DNA of 64,000 bases, taken from Isochrysis galbana (lineage: Eukaryota > Haptophyta > Isochrysidales > Isochrysidaceae). Positions 1 to 10,128 of this stretch are shown in pieces (positions within the stretch are counted from its first letter, which is position 1; each line of letters starts with the position of its first letter). The position numbers and the translations under genes are program-made. Below the pieces are notes generated by a model, which was given only the letters and a program-made list of their open reading frames with translations, ran no database searches and was not told where the DNA came from. Location: the NCBI GenBank assembly GCA_018136815.1, contig CM030937.1, positions 4,710,226 to 4,774,225 of the forward strand, in the 5' to 3' direction.

Positions 1-150
1 CAAAATCGGCGAACCCGAACTTGAGCCCGGGGAGAATCCGAATCAACTCGCCTGGAGCGACCACGACAAACCTAGAAGACGGTAGATAACGAAGAAGGCT
101 CGTACTCAGGCCGAAACATTCTTGCCAAAGAGCCTGGATACAACATGGAG
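1..150 (-). repeat. Inverted copy of the 4.65-5.19 kb retroelement-like repeat
   Basis: Read on the minus strand this stretch repeats the sequence found at 4652-4800 and 4949-5090 (starting TATCCAGGCTCTTTGG and running through the conserved block GTTCGGGTTCGCCGATTTT). It is cut by the window start. Three copies within 5 kb, one inverted, point to a mobile element terminus, possibly an LTR. Confidence 0.75.
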
Positions 151-1993
151 AGGCTTCGTCGGACTCCGAGGGGTGGTAGGTTTCAGCAGCCCCCTCCCTA
201 TGGGTGTCAGTGAGGGCGGGCTCATGCCCGCCCTCCTCTGCGTCGGAGGGCGACGGAGGCGCGGATGGAGGCGCAGCTACGAACTCCGAAGGGTCCGCGA
301 GGATGGTGGCTACTGCCTTGACGCGCGCAGCGGCGAGGGGTTCGGAGGTTTCGGCGAGAAGGACGGGCAGAGCGGGCAGCGGGCCCGACTCTGTGGACTT
401 GGGACTGTGGGGCCCCTTTGACAGGTCCGGCGCGGGACGCGCGGAGGCGGATTCTTCACCTGACGGATCCGAGGTTACCACTACCTCAGATGGGAACGGA
501 AGGGACGGAAGGGAAACGGCGAGAGGCGCGGCGGTGGTAGGGGACGGGCTCACGACGGGCTCACCCGCCTCCAGAAGGGGCAGGGAGGCGGGCTTGGGAG
601 AGGCAGAGCGAGGCGATGAAGCAAACATAACGAGGGCGAGAGCGGGGCGGGGAAGAGTGCGGACGACGGTTGCTGAGGGATGTGTTGTAGACTGAGTGTT
701 GTTGACGAGTAGCGAGAGCGAGAGCGGGACGAAAGCGAGAACGGACGAACGAGAACGAACGATGGGAACAAAAGAACGACTACCAAGGACAAACTGTCAC
801 GCTCACTCAACCCTAACCCCACTTCCTCTCACTCACATTCACGTATCCTTCCCCACTCAAACAGGGAAACACGGGGAATGGGAAAACAAGGAAGAGAAGC
901 CGACAGGAGAGCGACGGGGCGACGGGAGGGGAGCGACGGTACGACGTACGACGGAAGGGCCGATGCGATTGACAGTTACGAGGGGAGAGTTAGTAGAAGT
1001 AAGGAGGGAATCTACAAGACTGCCCGTGCCCGTGCACTGATGACAACTAGGGCGCGTGGGTAGGCTTAACCGCTGGGGAAAAACCCACGACGGCGAACAC
1101 CTGCGACGAAAACGAGGACGAGCGCGGGGGAAGACCGCGGCAAGGAGGGACCCAGGCGATCGCAAAGCACAAGGACCAGGCCTGGGAATCAGGACGCACG
1201 GGCCACAAGGAGGCGCAAACAGGCAAGGAGCGAGTGATGAGTTACGAGTGACGAGCGGCGCGTATAACGCCTATCGAGTAAAGAACGACTAACGAGTAAA
1301 GTCAAAGGCCGCGGACGAGGTCCGAGGTCGATCGCGAATGCGACAGTGTGTAGCCAAGAATCTTCAGATTTTTTTTGATGGGCGTTTTCCGGGGTTTCTA
1401 CCGCTTTACTTTGGTGTATTTCCTAGATTTCCTCAATCCTGACTTTTTCCATTGTTACACCCTTAGAAGTTAAAATAGTGTTTGACCGCCCTGCCATCAG
1501 TCGCCGTGCCCGTCATAAGCCTCCGAGCAGGCCCGACCGTCCCAATCCTACAGAATCCCCAAAGTGGAATAGAGTAGAGTACTCTAGAGAGTTTCTTCAC
1601 AGAAGATCAACTGCGATCAGATCGATGTCGTCGTCGTCGCTCATGGATGGTTGAGGCGCCGCGCTGTCGAGGTGTTGTTGGTTGATTCAAAGGGAATCAT
1701 TAGAGGGATTTTGAAGGTGCCAACGGGGTCTCAACGGGGGGGCGGGGCTCATCAGGGTTTTCTTCACTGTTGGGTGACTCTCTGTTGAGTCAATGGCCCC
1801 GCGTTGACTGTCTGGTTGAGTCGCCTCTTTCGGACCGCTCAGACCCCCTCTCGATGAATTCATTCTGTGCCTCCGAGTCCGATGCTTTCGCTTTCGAGTC
1901 GCTGTCTCGCAGTGTCCCCCCCCTCCCCCCCCCCCCCCCCCCCCCCCTCCCCCACTACTGCTAGAGTATGGTATTCCTCGCGCGGAACATTGC
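151..1993. other. Gene-poor GC-rich region
   Basis: No open frame here has coding character; the longer ones are arginine/glycine or serine/arginine-rich by-products of GC-rich sequence. It contains a block at about 1362-1497 (GAATCTTCAGATTTTTTTT through GTTTGACCGCCCTG) that recurs near 6.7 kb and elsewhere, and a poly-C tract at about 1917-1947 just upstream of the next gene. Confidence 0.5.
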
Positions 1994-3616
1994 ATGCATC
2001 CCTTGCGGGGGGAGAGTGCGCCTGGGATGAACCGGCCAGTCAGCGGCTTGGGCGTGGAGACGGGCCGGCTGTATGGCGCGCCAGCCGCCTTCAACCACAC
2101 CCAGTGGTTCCTTATGGGCCGCCACCCTACCGTCCTCCAGCTCGAGCGCACTACCATGATCGACTTTGGCAGCGTGCACGCAGTTGACTGGATGACCAAG
2201 CCAGGCTGGCGGCGCCATCCAGATCAGCGAGGGGAGGACTGGCCCAGGGCATATGGGAGCGCGGGTGGGGCGGAGACCTTCCCGCTTCGATTCTTTAATC
2301 CATCAGTTGTCAGGCTTCAGGGCGAAGCCCGCAATCTCTGCCAGCGCTGTGCCTATGCTGCGGCGGTGCGTGCAGACTCTCTACATCAATGTCCAGGCAC
2401 GTGGAAGCATGTCGTGCCCCGCCGCATCTTCCATGGGACTATAATCGCGATTCTTGACAACGAACTCAAGGTACTTGGCTGGACCTGGATGTTGTCGGCC
2501 CCTTACTACCAGATCAGGACTCAGGCTGGCAACAAAACTTGGGACACTCTCAATGACACATTGCCCAATAATGTATCTGATGGCTTCGCACCCTCATGGG
2601 CAAGACTTCCTTTCGACACACGTCTGTTGAACGTTGGGGACAGGGCCGGAAGTCTTCTCGCCATATACACGTGCTCCTCATGCCAGCAGCCATCAATAGG
2701 CCAGCTCAATATTTGGGCGCAGCCTACCAACGACGGAGGGCTGACCAATTTGCAGGCATGGGTGGGTGTTCGCCCGCAGAATACCGACATGTCGTTCTCT
2801 CGGGGACGGAACCAGGCATTATTCGTCCACTTCTCCACAAAGAATGCACGACCCACTCTCTACATGCAGAGCTGGTTCGGTGTCATTGGCACGTGTGGTG
2901 ACTTGCGCACACGGCAAGTTTTCTCAGCTTGCAAGCGGAGTGTTGGATCCATCACATGTGGAGCACATGTCGGACCCCTTTACAGTAAGACAGTCTTCGC
3001 ACAGAAGTCTTGGCAACTCATATACAACTATACGTCATCGCCCGAACTCCGGCACTTTGCACGGCTTGGCCTTCGGGTGTCGAGCACCTCCAACATGCTT
3101 CGAGTGCGTCGCCAAGAACAGAGGGGAAATGGGGAGAGAATGAAATCGTGTGAAGTGTTGCTTGGCGTCGGACATATGCACCGGTCCGATACCCGGAAGA
3201 ACATGGACCACTTTCTTGTACCTACCCGATATCGACAGGCCATCAGGGCGCACCGCCATCATCTTGGGCTCGGGCCCATTCCGTTCAGATTTGGGTGCCA
3301 CTACACCCATTTTTTCTATGCCTTGCGCCCACAGCCGCCATTCAAGCTGATTGCACTCTCCCAAGAATTCTGCATTGAGTCATCCGATGTGCCCGGTGAT
3401 TGCGAATCTGTTCAATTCGTTGGTGGGTTGTCGTACTCTGCAGAACGCTCACAAGGCAACTTGACCGATGATCGCGATACCCACCTCTTGCTCTCTTTTG
3501 GGGTCAACGACTGCGAGGCCAAAGTTGGTATGATCTCCGTGGAACGCGTGTGGTCTATGCTGCGCCCTGCGCGGGCTGGCGTGTCGATGGAAAGTGTAGC
3601 GCAGTGCTCCCACTGA
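1994..3616 (+). CDS. Conserved-looking protein of unknown function, possibly carbohydrate-active
   Basis: Single-exon frame of 540 codons beginning ATG and ending TGA. I do not recognise the family with certainty. Two segments look like conserved cores: FFNPSVVRL near residue 97, and a C-terminal block from about residue 434 (HYTHFFYALRP, then FCIESSDVPGDCESVQFVGG, then LLLSFGVNDCEAKVG). Spacing of an xNPS motif and an SFGVNDCEA-type strand resembles beta-propeller glycoside hydrolase/phosphorylase-like proteins seen in protists and giant viruses, but this is a family resemblance recalled, not demonstrated. There is no obvious signal peptide or transmembrane segment. The poly-C tract 50 bp upstream lies in the probable 5' UTR or promoter. 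The ATG is preceded by in-frame stops, so an upstream exon is not required. Confidence 0.6.
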   Translation: MHPLRGESAPGMNRPVSGLGVETGRLYGAPAAFNHTQWFLMGRHPTVLQLERTTMIDFGSVHAVDWMTKPGWRRHPDQRGEDWPRAYGSAGGAETFPLRFFNPSVVRLQGEARNLCQRCAYAAAVRADSLHQCPGTWKHVVPRRIFHGTIIAILDNELKVLGWTWMLSAPYYQIRTQAGNKTWDTLNDTLPNNVSDGFAPSWARLPFDTRLLNVGDRAGSLLAIYTCSSCQQPSIGQLNIWAQPTNDGGLTNLQAWVGVRPQNTDMSFSRGRNQALFVHFSTKNARPTLYMQSWFGVIGTCGDLRTRQVFSACKRSVGSITCGAHVGPLYSKTVFAQKSWQLIYNYTSSPELRHFARLGLRVSSTSNMLRVRRQEQRGNGERMKSCEVLLGVGHMHRSDTRKNMDHFLVPTRYRQAIRAHRHHLGLGPIPFRFGCHYTHFFYALRPQPPFKLIALSQEFCIESSDVPGDCESVQFVGGLSYSAERSQGNLTDDRDTHLLLSFGVNDCEAKVGMISVERVWSMLRPARAGVSMESVAQCSH

Positions 3617-4651
3617 GAGCTCCCCACCACCTCCGCACTTCCTAAGGAGATGAGGGTATTGTTGCCTCACAGGACCCCTAGAAGACGAGAAGTAATGCAA
3701 ACGATGTTATGACCTAGCCAACCCCACTTACATAAAAATAAAATAATCAATGTTATATCCTAGCCGACGCCACTAGCTAATTGGACACAATTTTTCAGTC
3801 CCGGATTCCCGCCATGCCTGACGAGCCAGGTGTCCTAGTGATATCGGGGGGGGGGGGCACTGCCCCCTCCTCTCGATATTTGTCCCCCCCCCCCCGTCCC
3901 CCCGTGCACGAAGCGCACGCACCAACCCTGCGCACTCCAGCGCGTCCACTTCTCGAGTCAACGCTGGGTGAAAACCCCTTTCGGGTAAGACGGCGCGGGG
4001 GGGGGGGGGGGGGGCACTCGTTAGCGGTTGGCAGAAATATCCGGATCCGGATATATCCATTGGCATTGGATATTTGGGCAGATTTTGGCAGGATTAGATT
4101 CAACCTACTTTTATAAGTGGGGGTCAATGGGGGCCTCGCGGCCCCCCCTCTCCATCGCGGACACCCCCCGGGGTTGGCCCGTACAATCAACCTCAGCCCC
4201 TGCCTTCTGGCAGGGGCTGGGCATTCAACAATCTGACCCAAACCCTTCGTGGGTCGTGGGCGCGGGCCGCGAGCCGCACTCCCAGGCCCGCATGGGCCTG
4301 CTCTCGTACTGACCCCCCCCCCCTATCCCTGGTCGCCAGGCAGACAGGTCGCGCGGCATCCGTCGAAGAACGCACGCGCACACCTCCGCGAGCTGGTCCT
4401 TGTTGACAGGGCCTGTGATCTAATAGTAGCATGGTGATTGCCCAGGCTTGGCTAACAGCGTTTTCGGCTGGTGTTAGACAAGGGCTAACAGCACTTTTGA
4501 GCTAGGTGTTAGCCCCAAGTGGGCTAACAATATAACTGTGGTCTAACAGAGCACCCTGTCGCCTGCCAAGACGTTGTACCTTGTGTACGAGGTACGAGTA
4601 GCGCCAAGCCGCCAAGCCCGCGGAGAGGAGTTGACAATGTGTTGTATCCAG
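3617..4651. repeat. Repeat mosaic downstream of the 540-aa gene
   Basis: No gene seen. It contains poly-C/G tracts (about 3845-3900 and 4003-4015), a palindromic AAATATCCGGATCCGGATAT block near 4037 that resembles a block at 30030-30110, and a block at 4110-4320 (ACTTTTATAAGTGGGGGTCA) that recurs at about 17450-17660. At 4407 a CAGGGCCTGTGAT sequence matches the first bases of the hAT element at 14530, followed by several TAACA-type subterminal motifs, so a degraded hAT end is likely. Confidence 0.55.
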
Positions 4652-5190
4652 TATCCAGGCTCTTTGGCAAGAATGTTTCGGCCTGAGTACGAGCCTTCTT
4701 CGTTATCTACCGCTTCTAGGTTCGTCGTGGTCGCTCCAGGCGAGTTGATTCGGATTCTCCCTGGGCTCAAGTTCGGGTTCGCCGATTTTTTTTTGTCTCG
4801 AAAATCGAAGGAGTTGAGTTTTATTTTTACCTGGAATTAACTTGTTGAGGGTGGAAACAACTTGTTCACGACTCGTTCAGGCGGGAACCAACTTGTTCGG
4901 TGAGTGGAGCCAACTTGTTCAGTGGTTAAAACCAACATGTTGACCTTGTATCCAGGCTCTTTGGCAAGAATGTTTCGGCCTGAGTACGAGCCTTCTTCGT
5001 TATCTACCGTCTTCTAGGTTCGTCGTGGTCGCTCCAGGCGAGTTGATTCGGATTCTCCCTGGGCTCAAGTTCGGGTTCGCCGATTTTTTTTGTCTCAAAA
5101 ATCGAAGGAGTTGAGTTTTATTTTTACCTGGAATTAACTTGTTGAGGGTGGAACCAACTTGTTCACGACTCGTTCAGGCGGGAGACGCCT
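4652..5190 (+). repeat. Two tandem ~297-bp units of retroelement-like repeat
   Basis: The unit beginning TATCCAGGCTCTTTGGCAAG starts at 4652 and again at 4949, 297 bp apart, and the copies agree over about 235 bp. Each unit ends in AACTTGTT-rich sequence (AACTTGTTGAGG, CAACTTGTTCACG). A third, inverted copy opens the window. The nearby protease remnant fits LTR-type material, but no LTR boundaries or target duplications could be fixed. Confidence 0.7.
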
Positions 5191-5484
5191 GGCCGTCCGT
5201 CCAGGTGTGGTTAGTTTTCGCCCCGTTTGGTTTAGTTTGTGTGGCTCTGTGTCCTCGAACTTTTTGTAGCAACTTCGTCGAGGCCCAACGTGTTCCCAAG
5301 CGAGTCCCCCCGAGTTCCCGAGTCTATACCCCGAGTCAACGAGTCAATACAAGTCAAGCACGCGCCTGAGCCACCCCCCTCTTGTCGAGCCTACCCAACG
5401 ACGCATGCGTCGAGCGGCTGCCGCAAGCCGTAGTGACACCGCTCCACGGTCCGGACGGCCTACCTCTTATCACGCGAGGCAAGG

Positions 5485-5680
5485 CTCGAATCGTTTTCTC
5501 CGTCGGTGGATTTCTCTTTCGTCATACATACGTTCATGGTGATTGAAGGCAACCCGATGGTGCTGCTCGGGAACGACTTCTTAGCTACGCACGCCGCTTC
5601 GATTCAGCTCGCCTCGGGCAGCGCGGACGGCTCTATCACCCTCGGTGCTCCATCCACGGTGGCTCCTCTTGAGGTTACTC
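5485..5680 (+). pseudogene. Gypsy-like retrotransposon aspartic protease remnant
   Basis: The plus frame through 5506-5680 reads VDFSFVIHTFMVIEG, then VLLGNDFLATHAASI. The LLGNDFL-x-x-H-x-A-x-I pattern is typical of the C-terminal part of retropepsin-like proteases in Ty3/Gypsy polyproteins. The catalytic DSG/DTG upstream is not visible in the same frame and the frame runs straight into the 208-bp satellite, so this is a broken remnant. The preceding 4.65-5.19 kb repeat may be its LTR, which is inference. Confidence 0.45.
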
Positions 5681-6567
5681 CCATCCGGATGGATCGTCGA
5701 AAACGGGCACGCAGCGCGCCCGGCATCGGTTCGAACTTGGGCTCTCCGGGTCTCCCTCGGCGACGGCTCAACGTTCAATGGGCTCGGCGGATGGGTGATT
5801 TCGACGAGGGTTCGGTTCGGCGCGCGGCCTGCCCGATTGGCGTGACCATCCGGGTGGGATATGCGTATTTGGTATCTGGTGGGGTCCCCCATCCGGATGG
5901 ATCGTCGAAAACGGGCACGCAGCGCGCCCGGCATCGGTTCGAACTTGGGCTCTCCGGGCCTCCCTCGGCGACGGCTCAACGTTCAATGGGCTCGGCGGAT
6001 GGGTGATTTCGACGAGGGTTCGGTTCGGCGCGCGGCCTGCCCGATTGGCGTGACCATCCGGGTGGGATATGCGTATTTGGTATCTGGTGGGGTCCCCCAT
6101 CCGGATGGATCGTCGAAAACGGGCACGCAGCGCGCCCGGCATCGGTTCGAACTTGGGCTCTCCGGGCCTCCCTCGGCGACGGCTCAACGTTCAATGGGCT
6201 CGGCGGATGGGTGATTTCGACGAGGGTTCGGTTCGGCGCGCGGCCTGCCCGATTGGCGTGACCATCCGGGTGGGATATGCGTATTTGGTATCTGGTGGGG
6301 TCCCCCATCCGGATGGATCGTCGAAAACGGGCACGCAGCGCGCCCGGCATCGGTTCGAACTTGGGCTCTCCGGGCCTCCCTCGGCGACGGCTCAACGTTC
6401 AATGGGCTCGGCGGATGGGTGATTTCGACGAGGGTTCGGTTCGGCGCGCGGCCTGCCCGATTGGCGTGACCATCCGGGTGGGATATGCGTATTTGGTATC
6501 TGGTGGGGTCCCCCATCCGGATGGATCGTCGAAAACGGGCACGCAGCGCGCCCGGCATCGGTTCGAA
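5681..6567. repeat. 208-bp tandem satellite, about 4.3 copies
   Basis: The motif CCATCCGGATGGATCGTCGA occurs at 5681, 5889, 6097, 6305 and 6513, exactly 208 bp apart. Units are almost identical; a visible difference is GGGTCTCCC in unit 1 against GGGCCTCCC in later units. Since 208 is not a multiple of three, each unit shifts frame, and the proline/arginine-rich frames on both strands are by-products rather than proteins. The last unit breaks off after CATCGGTTCGAA. Confidence 0.95.
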
Positions 6568-6878
6568 GTTGAGCTTTTCAAGCTTTTGCGATTTTAGCGT
6601 CTTTTGTCAGTTTTCGATTACGTTTTGTTGTGGGGGCCCAAGGGGGGGGGTCCGGGTCCTAATGGGCCCCGGATATGTGCTAGTTGGGTGTATTGGGAAC
6701 TTTCTCCCGAAAAAAATCCTCAGATTTCCTCAATTCTGAGATGGTCATTTTTTCACCCCTAATAAAAAAACACTGTTTGACCGCCCTACTCTCCATGCAT
6801 TCACATCGACTTTTGGGTGCGATTGTGAAAAGTCGATTTTTCCAGTCCCCACCTCTAGCCTCTAGCGGTGGGACCCTA
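6568..6878. other. Spacer with recurrent GACCGCCCT block
   Basis: No gene. It includes a block at about 6700-6795 (CTCAGATTTCCTCAATTCTGAG through CACTGTTTGACCGCCCTACT) that is related to 1420-1497, 18476-18500 and, inverted, about 28550-28575. Confidence 0.5.
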
Positions 6879-7053
6879 GATGGGAAATACGGTGCTGGGG
6901 CTTGCAAATACAGCCAAATACATATGTATTTGGCCTCCGGCCAAATACATTTCAAATACATTCGAGGCCTACAACCCAGGACACGCTTCAAATACAGCCA
7001 AATACATATGTATTTGGCCTCTGGCCAAATACGGTAAATACGTATTTCCCATC
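6879..7053. mobile_element. Short palindromic MITE (175 bp)
   Basis: Starts GATGGGAAATAC and ends GTATTTCCCATC, a perfect 12-bp terminal inverted repeat bounded by TA on both sides (CCCTA and TAGGG). Internally it repeats CAAATACAGCCAAATACATA, each followed by ATGTATTTGG, so the interior is also hairpin-like. A second copy lies inverted at 60633-60795. A TA target duplication would fit a Tc1/mariner-type MITE, but a two-base duplication is weak evidence. Confidence 0.75.
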
Positions 7054-7315
7054 TAGGGGTGGGACGGGCGGAGTGGGCGGGGGAGATGCGGGAGGGGGGG
7101 GGGCGGCTTTACCCCCCCCCGCCCCCCCTCCTTCCCCCTCCACCCCCCGTACAGACCCCGCGTTCGCTCCCCCGGCGACACCTTCGCCTTTTCTCGGACT
7201 CCTCTCACCCTGTACCCTGTTGTTTCCTCTTGCCCCTGAGCCCCCCCCCCCCCCCCCCCCCCAATTTTAGAACGGGGCAGGGGAGGGCGAGCCCAGCCCA
7301 ACCAGTAAATCGGAG
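7054..7315. other. Poly-C/pyrimidine-rich upstream region
   Basis: Long C and CT runs (7105-7140 and 7240-7262) precede the glycosyltransferase gene. No gene in either strand; likely promoter or 5' UTR of the downstream gene. Confidence 0.4.
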
Positions 7316-7465
7316 ATGGCATCTAGCTTGTTCGAACATGTGAATAGGAGGGCTTCCCGCCAGGCGCGCGACGCTCGTTGCCCCCTTCCCTCCTTCCCTC
7401 TCTCCCCTCTTCCCCTCACTGACGGGGTTCGTGTAGGTGGGTGCACGGCTCGACGTGTTTGTTGG

Positions 7466-9554
7466 ATGAAGCGTTGCCGCGCCGCTGAGGAGCCGCCCGC
7501 GCTCTCCGTCGTGCTGCCCGTATACAATGCGATGCCGTGGCTGCCAACCACTCTGCTTCACTTGCTCCGCCAGCAGCTGCATGCAGACGCGGGGATCCAG
7601 CTAGTCGCCGTTGTCGACGGGTGCTCAGACGGCTCACTTGAGTTCCTCCAACAGCTCGTGGCTATGCTCGGATCCAACCGAGCCGCTGAGAGGCCCTGCG
7701 AGCCGCCCATTGCACCTGGTGCACTGTTGCGCTCGTGTCCTGCAGCAGACGTGCCCGACGAAGACAAACACAAGACGCTCGTCTCGGCAGGGCTGGTGCC
7801 GAGCATGGCCAGCGTGAACCCGGCCTTTGCACAGCCATTGCGAGCCTCTGAGATCGTCGATCACCCGAGCTTCGCTACTGGGCACGTGGCGAATGGGACA
7901 AAGGCCAGGAGTGGCACGCTAGAGGTGCACAAAGCGCCGACTGTCGCAGAGGTGGCGGCCTCGTGCCGGAGGGAGCATCACCTACTCGTTCTCTACTACA
8001 ACGTGAATTGCGGTCAGGGTGCCGCCATGTCCTTGGCGCTCTCACATTGCCGTGCGCCTTTCATCGCGCAGGTGAGTCTACCTGGTGTTGCAAGCCGTAG
8101 ATGAGGCGAGGCGGGTCCACTCATTCCTGCTGCCTCCCTCGCTTTCGCCAGTTTTTCGCAGCTCCTAAGATACCGACTGCCCTTCCCTTCTCTGGCGTTG
8201 CGCCTACCGCGACATCTTTAGATGGAGTCAGACGACGAGCGCTCCGACCCGCACGCGTTTCGCAAGATGCTAAACTTGCTGGTCAAGAACTCCGCATGGG
8301 ACGGCGTATCTTGTATGGTTTCTCTGTGCGGCGCCCCTGACCGCCAACGAATGCAAGCGTACGTGGATTGGCAAAACAGTCTCCTTGAACCGGCTCATAT
8401 GGCAGCCGGCCGTTTCATCGAGATCCCTGCGCTGCACCAGACAGCAATCTTTCGGAGACACGTAGTCGATGAGATTATTGCAAGCAATTGTGCTAGGTAT
8501 AGGGACGGCCCGTGGTACGGCGCCCAGCGTGGCGAAGGTGCCCACTCACAGACTGTCCATGTGCAGGCGCACACAGCATCGGATGGCAGCGAGCGTTCAC
8601 CCGCTGTTACCAGGGACTTCAGCGGCGGGGAAGCAGGGGGCGGCATACCGGCCACTGAGATGGAGCTTCAGCAAAGGGAAGACATCCACGGAGATGCCAT
8701 TGACACGCCGGTGGACTTATGGTGGTGGCTCTCGTTTTTTCATGCAGGAAAGGTGCGCGCGGTGCTGGCGGACCTAAGGTAGCCTTCGAGGATAGCAAAG
8801 TAGCCTCGGTGTGAAACACGCGGGCCATGTCGTGTTGCACTGCGATTGAGTCATTGACCACGGGGTGCGGGTCGCGCCCAACGCCTAAATGCATGTGCAT
8901 CTACTGAGCTGCACAAGCCGCCGTCCTCGTGTGCGTGTTGTCACATCGTCCCGAATCGCCCGACAGGTGTGTGGCAAAGTAGCAGGCGATGCGTTGTTTG
9001 GTTGGCGCCAGCACCCACGGCAGCATACGCGCACGCACGGCCGACTCTCCATCGAGAACCTGCGCAAGGTGAAGGTGCACTTCCTCATGCGCAAGGGCGG
9101 CCCGCTGTTTCCTTTCTCACGTATTATCGTGGTCTCAGTCGGCGTAACACTTGCAGGATGGGAAGAGGATTTGCGTGCTCATCCTCGTAGTGAGGGCAAA
9201 AGCATACTCGCTGTAGAGTGGAAGCCATCGAAACGTTTTTCACCCGTCGTATGCAAGCCTCAGAGTGGTGTAGAAGGGGGCGAGGGATTTGGACTCGACC
9301 CGAAGGATTCGAGCCATCGCGAGAGCAAGGAGGCGCTCAGGGCCACCCAAAGGCTGCATCAAGCACCACCTTTACCCGTGTCGCTCCGCCGCAAGCCTCA
9401 CGCAGGCCAGGAAGAGAGGAGTGCAGGAGGCCACTGCGACTCGACCGGCTCTGAGGCGGTTCGGCTTTGGGCGTTCGGCAGCGAGACGGTGAGACGAAGA
9501 ATACGCGAGCAAGTCAGCGACTGGGAAGATAGCCTCGACTGGTTCGTCGCTTGA
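7466..9554 (+). CDS. GT2-family glycosyltransferase (B3GNTL1-like), three exons
   Basis: Proposed exons 7466-8071, 8222-8752 and 8967-9554, joined by two phase-0 GT-AG introns of 150 and 214 bp (donors CAG|GTGAGT and AAG|GTGCGC). The first exon opens with the GT-A strand LSVVLPVYNAMPWL and VVDGCSDGSL, the nucleotide-sugar-binding region of family 2 transferases. Across the first intron it reads IAQ then MESDDERSDP, matching the acidic DXD-type metal-binding site, which strongly supports this splice. Later segments (GRFIEIPALHQTAIFRR, DLWWWLSFFHAGK, LFGWRQHPRQHTRTH) match the order seen in B3GNTL1-like proteins. The C-terminus (RLWAFGSETVRRRI) resembles the domain following the transferase in that group. 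An upstream ATG at 7316 is in frame, but adds only low-complexity residues. An additional intron within exon 3 cannot be excluded. Acceptor and donor sugars are unknown. Confidence 0.75.
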
Positions 9555-10128
9555 CGTACAGGGCTAGCATCAGTGTGCGTCTTTACACCACTACAGCTGC
9601 CGCCGCATCGAGTGAGCGAGCGTTTGCATGGCTTTGTACATTGATCAGCCCTCTTTGGTGCAAAACCCAACCGATTAGTCGAGAAGACAAGGACTTAACG
9701 ACTTTTGAGCAGCAACACCCCCCCCCCCGATACCAATACCAAAGACAAAGGAATGAAGGGGGTAGTGTAAAAGGTGTGAGTGTTCTATGTTCTGGGGTAT
9801 AGGCGATGGCGTGAGTCAGTACTGTGAGTGCGTGGTCCTTTTATAGCTAGCGCTTGTAGCCTGAATCTTCAGATGTTTGTTTTCACTGTGTTTCTAGTGT
9901 TTCTAAAAAAGCCGAAAACAGCTGTTTTTGCAGTGGCTTTAGTTAGACCTAACCCACTGTGTTTAACATAAGAGTCGACATGTGACATGTACGGGTACGG
10001 GGGGTGTCGCTTGATGGCGGATGGCGGGGTTTAAGGGCTGGGGATGTGGGGGTGGCAACTCTTTACAGGCGGCTTGCCTTCATTTGGTCTCCTTTCCCTC
10101 AGGGTTTCTTCCCCTCCCGTGGGGACTC
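9555..10128. other. Intergenic, with one copy of the CTTCAGAT repeat end
   Basis: No gene. The stretch 9715-9900 (ACCAAAGACAAAGGAATGA, GGCGATGGCGTGAGTCAGTA, CTTTTATAGCTAGC, GCCTGAATCTTCAGATGTTT) is recognisably the inverse of 39505-39640, and shares pieces with 31920-32060 and 58050-58145. It is an interspersed repeat. Confidence 0.6.

Noticed and set aside
4407..4558. Complete small hAT element
   Set aside because: CAGGG is present at both ends but the ends diverge after five bases and no 8-bp target duplication was found.
5930..5950. GGTTCGAA sequence resembling a tRNA T-arm
   Set aside because: Part of the 208-bp satellite; no cloverleaf could be drawn, and no tRNA or rRNA gene was seen elsewhere.
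5681..6567. CRISPR-like array
   Set aside because: Tandem satellite with no unique spacers, in eukaryotic DNA.
5581..6597. Proline/arginine-rich repeated proteins on both strands
   Set aside because: They are frames through the 208-bp satellite, whose unit length is not a multiple of three.
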